DNA of 64,000 bases from NCBI RefSeq assembly GCF_009745975.1, contig NZ_WHOL01000107.1, positions 248,001-312,000 of the forward strand, read 5' to 3'. Below, one piece after another: positions 17,319 to 24,687 of this stretch (its first letter is position 1; each line of letters starts with the position of its first letter). A model generated the notes under the pieces. It was not told where the DNA came from. It did no database searches and saw nothing but the letters and a program-made list of their open reading frames with translations. The stretch comes from Actinokineospora pegani (GTDB taxonomy: Bacteria > Actinomycetota > Actinomycetes > Mycobacteriales > Pseudonocardiaceae). Made by a program: the position numbers and the translations under genes.

Positions 17319-18137
17319 CTAGCCTTGCGGATCGGTCACGAAATCGATCAGGCGCTCCACGGCGCCGACCAGCGGCGGCTCCAGGTCGCGGAACCCGCGG
17401 GCCGCGGCCCGCACCCGCCGCCACCCGTCGGCCGGGTCGCCCCAGCCCAGCGCGGCGCACACCCCGGTCTTCCAGTCGAGCCCGCGCGGCACGTCCGGCC
17501 AGGCGGGGATGCCCAGGGCCGAGGGGCGCACCGCCTGCCAGATGTCGACGTAGGGGTGTCCGGTGACCATGACCTGCTCGTCGTCGAGGTCGGCGACCAG
17601 GCGCGACTCCTTGCTGCCGGTGACGAGGTGGTCGACGAGCACGCCGAGGCGGCGGCCGGGGCCGGTGCCGAACTCGGCGACCCGGGCGGCGAGGTGGTCG
17701 ATGCCCGACAGCGGCTCCACGACCACGCCCTCGACCCGCAGGTCGTGGCCCCACACCGCCTCGACCAGCTCGGCGTCGTGCACGCCCTCCACCCAGATCC
17801 GCGACTCGCGGGCGGTGCGGGCGCGCAGCCCGCGCACGCGCACCGACCCCGACGCCGAGCGGGTCGGCGCTGCCGGGGCGGGGGCGGCGGGGCGGAGCAG
17901 GGTGACCGGGGCGCCGTCGACGAGGAACCCGGCCGGGACCAGCGGGAACACCCGGCGGCGGCCGTGGCGGTCCTCGAGGACGACCGCGCCGGGTTCGAAG
18001 CCGACCACGGCGCCGCAGAACCCCGACGCGGGGTCCTCGGCCACGGTGCCGGGCTCCGCGGCGACCTCGGGGATCTTCTTCGGCTGCCGCGCGGAGAGGA
18101 TGTCGCGGCCGTAGTCCTGGGAGCGCACGGCGGACAC
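17319..18137 (-). CDS. DUF3097 family protein
   Basis: A 272-aa actinobacterial protein of DUF3097, recognised from the N-terminal QDYGRDILSARQPKKIPEVA, the central GLRARTARESRIWVEGVHD segment (Toprim-like), and the C-terminal VTGHPYVDIWQAVRP. The Toprim-like centre, with HDAELVEAVWG and VLVDHLV, suggests nucleic-acid processing, but the function is undetermined. GTG 18137 is chosen because it begins the conserved region; the longer open frame above has no family resemblance. It is divergent from the oxygenase operon across a 349-bp gap. Confidence 0.8.
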   Translation of the reverse strand: MSAVRSQDYGRDILSARQPKKIPEVAAEPGTVAEDPASGFCGAVVGFEPGAVVLEDRHGRRRVFPLVPAGFLVDGAPVTLLRPAAPAPAAPTRSASGSVRVRGLRARTARESRIWVEGVHDAELVEAVWGHDLRVEGVVVEPLSGIDHLAARVAEFGTGPGRRLGVLVDHLVTGSKESRLVADLDDEQVMVTGHPYVDIWQAVRPSALGIPAWPDVPRGLDWKTGVCAALGWGDPADGWRRVRAAARGFRDLEPPLVGAVERLIDFVTDPQG

Positions 18138-18486
18138 GCTAGCGCCCCGGGGCGGTCTGGCCCGGCACCGCCACGACGGCGGGTGTGGCGCGCGGACGCG
18201 GCGGATGAAATCCGTTCCTTGATTTGACATGCCCGTGCCAAAACAATCGTCGACGGCCACCGTTCGGCGGTACTCGAACAACGAAAAGCGGGCAGAATGC
18301 CAGGTCGCAGGCACCGGACAGGGTTATCCGTGTGTCGTGTCACAAAGGCGATCGCATTTATGGATAGGGCTGTGCGCGTTGTGCTAAACCCCTTTTGAAC
18401 CCCGGGGTGCGCCTAATCCGGTCGGCCTTGTCGTGGCCGCCATCCCCGGGCGCCCCCACTCGCCGAGGAGAGGACGGGACCCGACG
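18138..18486. promoter_or_regulatory. 349-bp divergent intergenic region
   Basis: A relatively AT-rich gap between the divergent DUF3097 and oxygenase genes that must hold both promoters. A TTGACA at 18224-18229 resembles a -35 box, but no convincing -10 hexamer lies at the right spacing. AAGCGGGCAGAATGCCAGG and CATTTATGGATAGGG are notably less GC-rich than the surroundings. No ORF with actinomycete codon bias and no clear operator palindrome is seen. Confidence 0.4.
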
Positions 18487-19350
18487 ATGAGCAACTCCCT
18501 CGCCCAGGTGGTCGACGAGGTGGTCGACACCGACCGGTACCCGCTGGGGGCCACCGGGTCGAGCGAGCTGGGCGAGGTGGTGGCGCGGGCGCGGGCGGGT
18601 CTGGCCGGTGACGGGTGCGTGGTGCTGGCCGACTTCATCCGCCCGGGGTTGCGGGCGGCGTTGCGCGAGGAGGGCCGGTCGGTCGAGGACCAGGCGCACT
18701 TCGCCACCGAGGTCGTCAACGCCTACAACATCGCCGTCGACGCCGACCTGCCCGCCGACCACCCCGGGCGCCGCACCCTGGTCAAGGGCAACGCGTTCGT
18801 CGCCCGCGACCGGCTGCCCGCCCACGGCGTCCTGAGCAGGCTCTACACCTCCGAGGTGTTCCAGCGGTTCGTCGCCGACTGCTTCGAGCTGCCCCGCCTG
18901 CACGAGCTCGCCGACCCGCTGTCGGGGCTGGTGCTCAACGTGGTGCGGCCCGGCATGTCGCACCCGTGGCACTTCGACACCAACGAGTTCACCGTCAGCA
19001 TGCTCACCCAGGAGGCCGACGCGGGCGGGGAGTTCCAGTACTGCCCCGGCATCCGGTCGCAGACCGAGGAGAACCTCGACGACGTGCGCGGTGTCCTCGA
19101 CGGCGACACCCGGCTGGTCAAGCGGCTGACGTTGCGCCCGGGCGACCTGCAGCTGTTCAAGGGCCGCTTCGCCCTGCACCGGGTGGACACCGTCACCGGC
19201 CAGGTGGCCCGGCACTCGGCGATCTTCGCCTACAGCGAGCGCCCCGGGGTCATCGGCAGCGTCGAGCGCACCCGGCAGCTGTTCGGGCGGGTGCTGCCCG
19301 AGCACCACGCCGCCGGGCGGGCCGTGCGCGGTGACACCTTGCTGGACTGA
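18487..19350 (+). CDS. Fe(II)/2-oxoglutarate oxygenase, HalD/ArpA-like
   Basis: A 287-aa non-haem iron oxygenase. The iron-binding motif is His162-x-Asp164 (PWHFDTNEFTV) with distal His231 (FALHRVD) and the 2-oxoglutarate-binding Arg242 (ARHSAIFAYSERPG). The surrounding sequence (GGEFQYCPGIR, LRPGDLQLFKGR) resembles the HalD/BesD/ArpA group of amino-acid oxygenases. Radical halogenases of that group have Gly in place of the Asp; the Asp here predicts a hydroxylase of a free amino acid or betaine. ATG 18487 follows a GAGGAGAGG site. It is first of three genes with a methyltransferase and a carnitine-type acyltransferase. Confidence 0.85.
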   Translation: MSNSLAQVVDEVVDTDRYPLGATGSSELGEVVARARAGLAGDGCVVLADFIRPGLRAALREEGRSVEDQAHFATEVVNAYNIAVDADLPADHPGRRTLVKGNAFVARDRLPAHGVLSRLYTSEVFQRFVADCFELPRLHELADPLSGLVLNVVRPGMSHPWHFDTNEFTVSMLTQEADAGGEFQYCPGIRSQTEENLDDVRGVLDGDTRLVKRLTLRPGDLQLFKGRFALHRVDTVTGQVARHSAIFAYSERPGVIGSVERTRQLFGRVLPEHHAAGRAVRGDTLLD

Positions 19351-19421
19351 CCGCCGGCCGCCCCCGGCCCCCCGAGTTCACCGCACCGAGCGCCCCACCC
19401 CCGGCCCAAGGAGACCTGCCC

Positions 19422-20252
19422 GTGGACTTCGACGAGACCGGCAAGACCACCTTCGACGACATCTACACCGCGCCCGACCCGCGCGGGTACTTCACCGTGC
19501 TGCGCGGCCTGGACTACCAGATCCCCGACCTGGCCAAGCCGTACTTCGCCAAGCTCATCGCCGAGTACCGGCAGGCCGAGGGGGTGCCAGCCCCGCAGGT
19601 GCTCGACATCGGCTGCTCCTACGGCATCAACGCCGCCCTGCTGCGCTGCGACGCCGGGATGGACGACCTGTTCGCCCGCTACACCCGCGAGTCCGCCGCC
19701 GGGCTCGACCGCGACGGGCTGGTCGCCGACGACCGGCGGTTCGTGCGCGCCCACGACCGCGGCGACGGTGTGCGCTACGTCGGGTTCGACGCCTCGGCGC
19801 CCGCGCTGGCCTACGCCCACGACGCCGGGTTCCTCGACGACACCGTGCACGCCGACCTCGAGGCCGCCGACCCGACCCCGGAGCAGGCCGCCCGGCTCGC
19901 GGGCACCGACCTGGTGTTCTCCACCGGGTGCGTCGGCTACGTCACCGACGCCACCCTGGCCAGGGTGGCCGCCGCCCAGCGGGACCGGTTGCCGTGGATG
20001 GCGCACTTCGTGCTGAGGATGTTCCCCTACGAGCCGGTCGCCGAGGCCCTGGCCGGGCTCGGCTACGAGACCAGCAAGGTCGCCGGGGTGTTCAAGCAGC
20101 GCCGCTTCTCCTCCGCCGAGGAGCAGGAGCAGGTCCTCGACACCATCGCCACCGCCCGCGTCGACCCCACCGGTCTGGAGAGCGAGGGCTGGCTCTACGC
20201 CGAGCTGTACCTGTCCCGGCCCCGGGGGGCGGTCCCGGTCCACCTGGGGTGA
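19422..20252 (+). CDS. SAM-dependent methyltransferase-like protein
   Basis: A 276-aa class I methyltransferase-like protein. Motif I is QVLDIGCSYGINAALLRCD near residues 63-81, and YVGFDASAPALAYA near 118 is the acidic strand-2 region. An insert around residues 80-115 (MDDLFARYTRESAAG) separates these, which is unusual. DLVFSTGCVGYV near 162 stands at motif IV. GTG 19422 has an AAGGAG site 8 bp upstream. Placed between an amino-acid-type hydroxylase and a carnitine/choline acyltransferase, N-methylation of an amino compound is a reasonable inference, but the acceptor is unproven. Confidence 0.8.
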   Translation: MDFDETGKTTFDDIYTAPDPRGYFTVLRGLDYQIPDLAKPYFAKLIAEYRQAEGVPAPQVLDIGCSYGINAALLRCDAGMDDLFARYTRESAAGLDRDGLVADDRRFVRAHDRGDGVRYVGFDASAPALAYAHDAGFLDDTVHADLEAADPTPEQAARLAGTDLVFSTGCVGYVTDATLARVAAAQRDRLPWMAHFVLRMFPYEPVAEALAGLGYETSKVAGVFKQRRFSSAEEQEQVLDTIATARVDPTGLESEGWLYAELYLSRPRGAVPVHLG

Positions 20253-20293
20253 CCCACAGGTCGTTGCGGGCGGCCGCCCGCAGCCCCGATGAT

Positions 20294-20327
20294 GATGATC
20301 GCGACCGATGACGATGATCGCGACCGA
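20294..20327. repeat. Two 15-bp direct repeats, 19 bp apart
   Basis: GATGATCGCGACCGA occurs at 20294-20308 and again at 20313-20327, between the methyltransferase stop and the preferred acyltransferase start. It creates the misleading upstream ATG codons. It could be a local duplication or a regulator site. Confidence 0.6.
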
Positions 20328-20385
20328 CCAGCCGCGGCGGCGCACCGGCGACGCCGCGGCTCCCGCGCAAGAAGAGGGAACTCGA

Positions 20386-22203
20386 GTGAACGACAGCCAG
20401 GCCTGGTCGACCCGCACGTTCGGCAACGAGGAGCGCCTGCCCAAGGTGCCGCTGCCCACCGTGGAGGACTCCTGCGCGCGGTTCCTGCGCTGGTCAGCCC
20501 CGTTGCTGACCCCCGAGCAGGCCTCCGCCACCGAGGCCGCGGTGCAGCGGTTCCTGGCCCCGGACTCCCCCGCGCACGTGCTGCACGCGGACCTGGTCCG
20601 GTTCAACGACGCCGAGGGCACCCGCAGTTGGCTCGACGAGTTCTGGCCCTCGCGCTACCTGGGCCGCCGGGACCGGATCGCGCTCAACGCCAACTTCTTC
20701 TTCCTCTTCCAGGACGACGCGGGCGCCGACCAGTTCCAGCGGGCCGCCGGGCTCATCGCCGGGGCCGTGGACTTCAAACTCGCCCTCGACCGCGAGGAGG
20801 TGCCCCCGGTCATCCAGCGCGGGCAGGCGCTGTCGATGGAGCAGAACAAGTTCCTGTTCTCCGAGACCCGCATCCCCGGCGACCCGCAGGACACCGTCCG
20901 CGTCCCCTACACCGACGACTGGCCCGGCCCCTCGACCGCCCGCCACGTCGTGGTGTTCAACCGGGGCAACCTGTTCCGGATGGACGTCGTGGGCCCCGAC
21001 GGCGCCCCCTACTCGCTGCAGGACCTCGAGGCCGGGCTGCAGGCCGCGGTCAAGGCCGGGGGCAACCCCGTCGCCCCCGACGCCACCGTGGGGTCGCTGA
21101 CCACCAAGGCCCGCGCCGAGTGGGCCGCCACCCGCGCCCGGCTCATCGGCCTGGCCCCCGGCAACGCCGAGGCCGTGGAGACCATCGAGACCGCGCTGTT
21201 CTGCGTCAACCTGGAGTCGTTCGCGCCCAAGGACACCCAGGCCGCCTGCGACCACCTGCTGCACGGCGACTCCGGCAACCGCTACTTCGACAAGTCGGTG
21301 TCGTTCGTGGTCTTCGCCGACGGCCGCGCCGGGATCAACATTGAGCACTGCGGGCTCGACGGCACCACCATCCTGTCCTTCGTCGACGCCCTCCTCGGCG
21401 CCACCCCCGCCGAGCACCAGGCCCGCTCCGGGGCCCGCCCGCAGGGCATGCCCCCTGTCGAGGAGATCGAGTTCACCCTCGACGACGACCTGCGCGCCGA
21501 GATCGCCGCCGCCCGCCGCTCCTTCGCCGAGTTCGCCGCCGACACCGCCACCCGCACCGTGTCGTTCACCGACTTCGGCACCACCGCGGCCAAGTCGCTG
21601 AAGATGTCGCCCGACGCGTTCGCGCAGATGGCCTTCCAGCTCGCGCACAAGCGGTCCAAGGGGTTCACCGGCGCCACCTACGAGTCGATCGCCACCCGCC
21701 AGTACCAGAACGGCCGCACCGAGGCCATGCGCGTGGTCACCCCCGAGGTCCTCGCGTTCGTCGCCGCCGTCGAGGACCCCGCGGTGCCGGTCGAGGACAA
21801 GCGCGCCGCGTTCCGCGCCGCCGCGGCCGCCCACGTCGCCCGCGCCAAGGAGTGCCAGGCCGGGCAGGCCCCCGAGCAGCACCTGTGGGAGCTGCAGTGG
21901 GTCCAGCGCCGCCGCGGCGAGCAGCTCGGCGCCACCGCCCCGCTGGAGCTGTTCGACTCCCCCGGCTGGACGGTCATGCGCGACGACTACCTGTCGACCA
22001 GCTCGGCCCCCTCGGTCAACATCCAGTACTTCGGGTTCGGCTCCACCAGCCCGACCTGCATCGGCATCGCCTACGTCCTGCTCCCCGACCGCCTCAACCT
22101 CTACCTGTCCACCCCGCGCTCGGTGGCCTCGGAGATGAACACCTTCGCCGACAAGCTCGGCGAGGTCATCGACGAGCTGCGCGAGCTGCTCGCCTCGGAG
22201 TAG
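20386..22203 (+). CDS. Carnitine/choline O-acyltransferase family enzyme
   Basis: A 605-aa enzyme of the carnitine/choline acyltransferase family, common in eukaryotes and rare in bacteria. It has the catalytic His321 in NIEHCGLDGTT, the TYESIATRQYQNGRTEAMR block, and a C-terminal DYLSTSSAPSVN (STS motif near 537-539) followed by the beta strand YFGFGSTSPTCIGIAYVLL. It would move an acyl group between CoA and the hydroxyl of a trimethylammonium alcohol. An in-frame ATG at 20308 exists, but GTG 20386 has an AGAGGGA site and matches the usual N-terminus (LPKVPLPTVEDSCARFL). A strong terminator follows. Confidence 0.88.
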   Translation: MNDSQAWSTRTFGNEERLPKVPLPTVEDSCARFLRWSAPLLTPEQASATEAAVQRFLAPDSPAHVLHADLVRFNDAEGTRSWLDEFWPSRYLGRRDRIALNANFFFLFQDDAGADQFQRAAGLIAGAVDFKLALDREEVPPVIQRGQALSMEQNKFLFSETRIPGDPQDTVRVPYTDDWPGPSTARHVVVFNRGNLFRMDVVGPDGAPYSLQDLEAGLQAAVKAGGNPVAPDATVGSLTTKARAEWAATRARLIGLAPGNAEAVETIETALFCVNLESFAPKDTQAACDHLLHGDSGNRYFDKSVSFVVFADGRAGINIEHCGLDGTTILSFVDALLGATPAEHQARSGARPQGMPPVEEIEFTLDDDLRAEIAAARRSFAEFAADTATRTVSFTDFGTTAAKSLKMSPDAFAQMAFQLAHKRSKGFTGATYESIATRQYQNGRTEAMRVVTPEVLAFVAAVEDPAVPVEDKRAAFRAAAAAHVARAKECQAGQAPEQHLWELQWVQRRRGEQLGATAPLELFDSPGWTVMRDDYLSTSSAPSVNIQYFGFGSTSPTCIGIAYVLLPDRLNLYLSTPRSVASEMNTFADKLGEVIDELRELLASE

Positions 22204-22210
22204 GCACCCC

Positions 22211-22251
22211 CGTCGCGTGTCCCCGGCGCCCGCCGCCGGGGGCACGCGACG
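22211..22251. terminator. Bidirectional hairpin terminator
   Basis: An 18-bp stem (22211-22228 with 22234-22251), with one G-T wobble and a 5-nt loop, sits between the convergent acyltransferase gene and the small secreted-protein gene. It ends the oxygenase/methyltransferase/acyltransferase operon. Confidence 0.85.
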
Positions 22252-22256
22252 GCGGG

Positions 22257-22709
22257 TCACCAGGTCGGTGTGCGCGCCACCACCCCCGCCGCGGTCTCGA
22301 CCACCCCGACCATCCGCACCGACGCCGCCTGCGACGTCGCGAAGCCGGGCGTCCACACCTGCGCCACCCCCGCCGCGGCCGAGGTCGCCCCGCACACCGC
22401 CCACGTGGCCCCGCTGTCGGTGGTGATCTCCACCCACACCGCGTCGCCCGCGAGCAACCCGCCCGGCGCGCTGATCCTCGCCCACGCGAACTGCTGCCCC
22501 GCCGAGTCCAGCGCCGACCGCAGGTCCACCGCCACCGTCCGCCCCGCGTCCACCGCCACCGCCGACGCCCGGGTGCGCTTGCCGGTGAAGCCGTCCGGGT
22601 CGCCCCCGTCCACCGAGCACACCGACGCCGCGGGCGCCGCCGACGCCGGGACCACCGCGGACACCCCCGCCGCCAGCACGGCGGCCACGATCACCAGAAC
22701 ACGACGCAT
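22257..22709 (-). CDS. Small secreted protein, unknown
   Basis: A 150-aa exported protein. Residues 1-25 are a classical Sec signal (MRRVLVIVAAVLAAGVSAVV, cleavage after ASA-AP). The mature part has two Cys (ASVCSVDGG and TWAVCGAT), which could form a disulfide, and beta-rich text such as GDAVWVEITTDSGATW. It has no recognised domain. It is monocistronic and convergent with the acyltransferase gene. Confidence 0.75.
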   Translation of the reverse strand: MRRVLVIVAAVLAAGVSAVVPASAAPAASVCSVDGGDPDGFTGKRTRASAVAVDAGRTVAVDLRSALDSAGQQFAWARISAPGGLLAGDAVWVEITTDSGATWAVCGATSAAAGVAQVWTPGFATSQAASVRMVGVVETAAGVVARTPTW

Positions 22710-22848
22710 GTCGCCCCCATCCCCAGAACCGGCCTGTCACCGGTCGACCACGCACAGTCAACCAACCCGGGCGCCCACCCCCGCACCGCGGCCCCGGTCT
22801 GCCCGTCAACTGCCCCGAAGCCGGCCCACGCGCCCCACGCACCCACGC

Positions 22849-23167
22849 GACCCCGGAGCGTTCTGCTGGCTCGACCTCAAAACCCACCACCTCGCCGAGC
22901 CGGGGCCCCTGCGCGCCACGGCGGTCCTGACCAGCGCCGGACACCCGGTCGGCAGCCTCAGCGACCTGGCCAACCCCGTCTACCCGCCGCGCACGCCCGA
23001 GCACATCGCCTGGTGCCTGGCCCGTCGTCGACCCCTTCGAGCTGCCCGGCCTCGGCGCGATGAGCACGGTCCTGGACCCGGTCGGCGCCGCTGTCACACT
23101 CCGGGAGCGACGCGGGTTCGCGGGCTGGTCCCACTCCCCCGGCGGCACCCGCCCGCACAGCGCCTGA
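22849..23167 (+). pseudogene. Decayed VOC-family (glyoxalase-like) gene
   Basis: Remnants of a vicinal-oxygen-chelate protein. PGAFCWLDLKTHHLAEPGP is the family's first strand, but the following helix (normally FFxxxLGW) is missing. GGVSDLANP-like text appears as VGSLSDLANPVYPPRTPEH, then a frameshift near 23028 leads to VVDPFELPGLGAMSTVLDPV and GAAVTLRER, ending at 23167. No start codon precedes the first piece in frame. One shift plus at least two internal deletions indicate an inactive gene. Confidence 0.7.
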
Positions 23168-23212
23168 CAACCCCCTGAGCCCCGTGCGACGCCAGAGGCC
23201 CCCTCAGTCGAC

Positions 23213-24010
23213 CTAGAACGCAGGCCACGGGATCGGGTAGTGCGACTCGTCCGGGGACGGGTAGACCGGGGTGTTGAGCAGGCGCGAGACCCGGGAGCGC
23301 AGCGCCTTGACCTCCGCGCCGGTGATGTGCTCGGCCAGGGTCTGGGCCAACGGCCCGGACAGCTCGGCGCGCAGGCGGGCCAGGGCGTCGAGGACCTCGT
23401 CGGGCAGCGGTTCGCCCGCCCACCCCCACAGCACGGTGCGCAGCTTGTGCTCGCGGTGCAGGCAGATGCCGTGGTCGACGCCGTAGACGTTGCCGTCGAC
23501 GCCGCGCAGGATGTGGCCGCCCTTGCGGTCGGCGTTGTTGATGACCACGTCGAGCGCGCACAGGTGGGCGATCGCGGGCAGCGGCGAGTGCGCCAGCACG
23601 GCGGGGGCGCCCTCGCTGTCCTGGGCGCGCAGGATGGGCTTCCACCCCTCGGGCAGGTCCCGGGGGGCGACCACGTCGACCACGCCCGGGTCGTCGGTGT
23701 CGGTGTCGACCCACAGTTGCGCCATCCCGGGCCCGAACGGGCCGTCGCGCAGCACCGTGGGCGGGATCAGCGGCAGGCCCGCGGCCTCGGCCACCAGGTA
23801 GGCGCCCACCTCGCGGCCCGCGAGGGTGCCGTCGGGGAAGTCCCACAGCGGGCGTTCGCCGCGCACCGGCTTGTACACGCACCGGGCGCTGACCCCGTCG
23901 GCCTCGATGCCGCAGAGCAGGGTCGCGTTGGACGCGTCGACCAGCCTGCCCTCGATCTCCAGGGTTCCGCGCAGCAGGAACTGCCCCGCGTCGGGGTCGG
24001 TGGGCAGCAA
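23213..24010 (-). CDS. SCO1664-family kinase-like protein
   Basis: A 265-aa actinobacterial protein of the SCO1664 family, distantly related to PI3/PI4-type kinase folds. A Lys-containing strand (CVYKPVRGERPLWDFP, near residue 45) and NNADRKGGHILRG with YGVDHGICLH (near 158-183) resemble catalytic and metal-binding loops. It follows the DUF3090 gene by 4 bp, as is usual near the mycothiol ligase gene mshC in actinobacteria. Its biochemical activity is unknown. mshC, which often follows, is not present here. Confidence 0.88.
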   Translation of the reverse strand: MLPTDPDAGQFLLRGTLEIEGRLVDASNATLLCGIEADGVSARCVYKPVRGERPLWDFPDGTLAGREVGAYLVAEAAGLPLIPPTVLRDGPFGPGMAQLWVDTDTDDPGVVDVVAPRDLPEGWKPILRAQDSEGAPAVLAHSPLPAIAHLCALDVVINNADRKGGHILRGVDGNVYGVDHGICLHREHKLRTVLWGWAGEPLPDEVLDALARLRAELSGPLAQTLAEHITGAEVKALRSRVSRLLNTPVYPSPDESHYPIPWPAF

Positions 24011-24014
24011 ACCC

Positions 24015-24584
24015 TCAGTCCTCTTCGCTGCGGCGGTACCCGTTCTGCCTCGGGCACACGTGCCCGGCGGGGTCCAGCGGCTCGGCGCACAGCGGGCACG
24101 GCTTGCGCCCGGCGTTGACCACCCGGTCGGCGCGCTCGGCGAAGGCCCGCGCCTCCTGCGGGGTCAGGAACACCCGCACCGCGTCCGGGCCCTCGTCGGT
24201 GTCGTCGAGCACGACCGACTCGTCGATCTCCTCCTCAGTGACCGCCAGCAGCTCGATGACCACCGCCGCGGACTCCGCGTCCCAGCCCAGGCCCATCGTG
24301 CCGACCCGGAACTCCTCCTCGACCGGCACCTGCAGCGGCTCGGCGTCGAGCAGCTCGACCGCCTCCTGCGCGTCGCCGACCTCGGCGCCGAAACGGCGGC
24401 CGACCTCCTCCAGCAGCGAGCCGATGCGCTCGGCGAGCACCGCGACCTGCTGCTTCTCGATGGCCACGCTCACCGTGCGCGCGCTCTCCACGGCCTGCAG
24501 GAAGAAGACGCGGTCGCCTGGCTCCCCGACGGTGCCCGCGATGAAGCGGTCGGGTTGGCGGAACACGTGGATGACCCGGGCCAT
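24015..24584 (-). CDS. DUF3090 family protein
   Basis: A 189-aa protein of DUF3090 (YjbQ-unrelated), recognised by its start MARVIHVFRQPDRFIAGTVG and its end KPCPLCAEPLDPAGHVCPRQ, in which a CxxC...C set may form a zinc site. It is cotranscribed with the SCO1664-family gene. In mycobacteria the next gene upstream is an MSMEG_4193-type phosphatase, which here lies 27 kb away at 51.8-52.5 kb. ATG 24584 is preceded by GGAGG. Function is unknown. Confidence 0.9.
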   Translation of the reverse strand: MARVIHVFRQPDRFIAGTVGEPGDRVFFLQAVESARTVSVAIEKQQVAVLAERIGSLLEEVGRRFGAEVGDAQEAVELLDAEPLQVPVEEEFRVGTMGLGWDAESAAVVIELLAVTEEEIDESVVLDDTDEGPDAVRVFLTPQEARAFAERADRVVNAGRKPCPLCAEPLDPAGHVCPRQNGYRRSEED

Positions 24585-24687
24585 GACACCTCCGAACTTA
24601 GTGCACGCCGCTGGTCCGAGCAGATCGTGCCCTCCCCGTTTGGGTAACCGTATCGGTCGCGCCCGCGGCACTCGGTAGGGTCCCCGT

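Noticed and set aside
18487..19350. Amino-acid radical halogenase (BesD-like) call
   Set aside because: The iron motif has Asp164 (HFD), whereas halogenases need a non-ligand Gly or Ala there.
20308..20385. Earlier ATG start for the carnitine/choline acyltransferase
   Set aside because: It lies in a local duplication without ribosome site; the conserved protein start fits GTG 20386 with AGAGGGA upstream.
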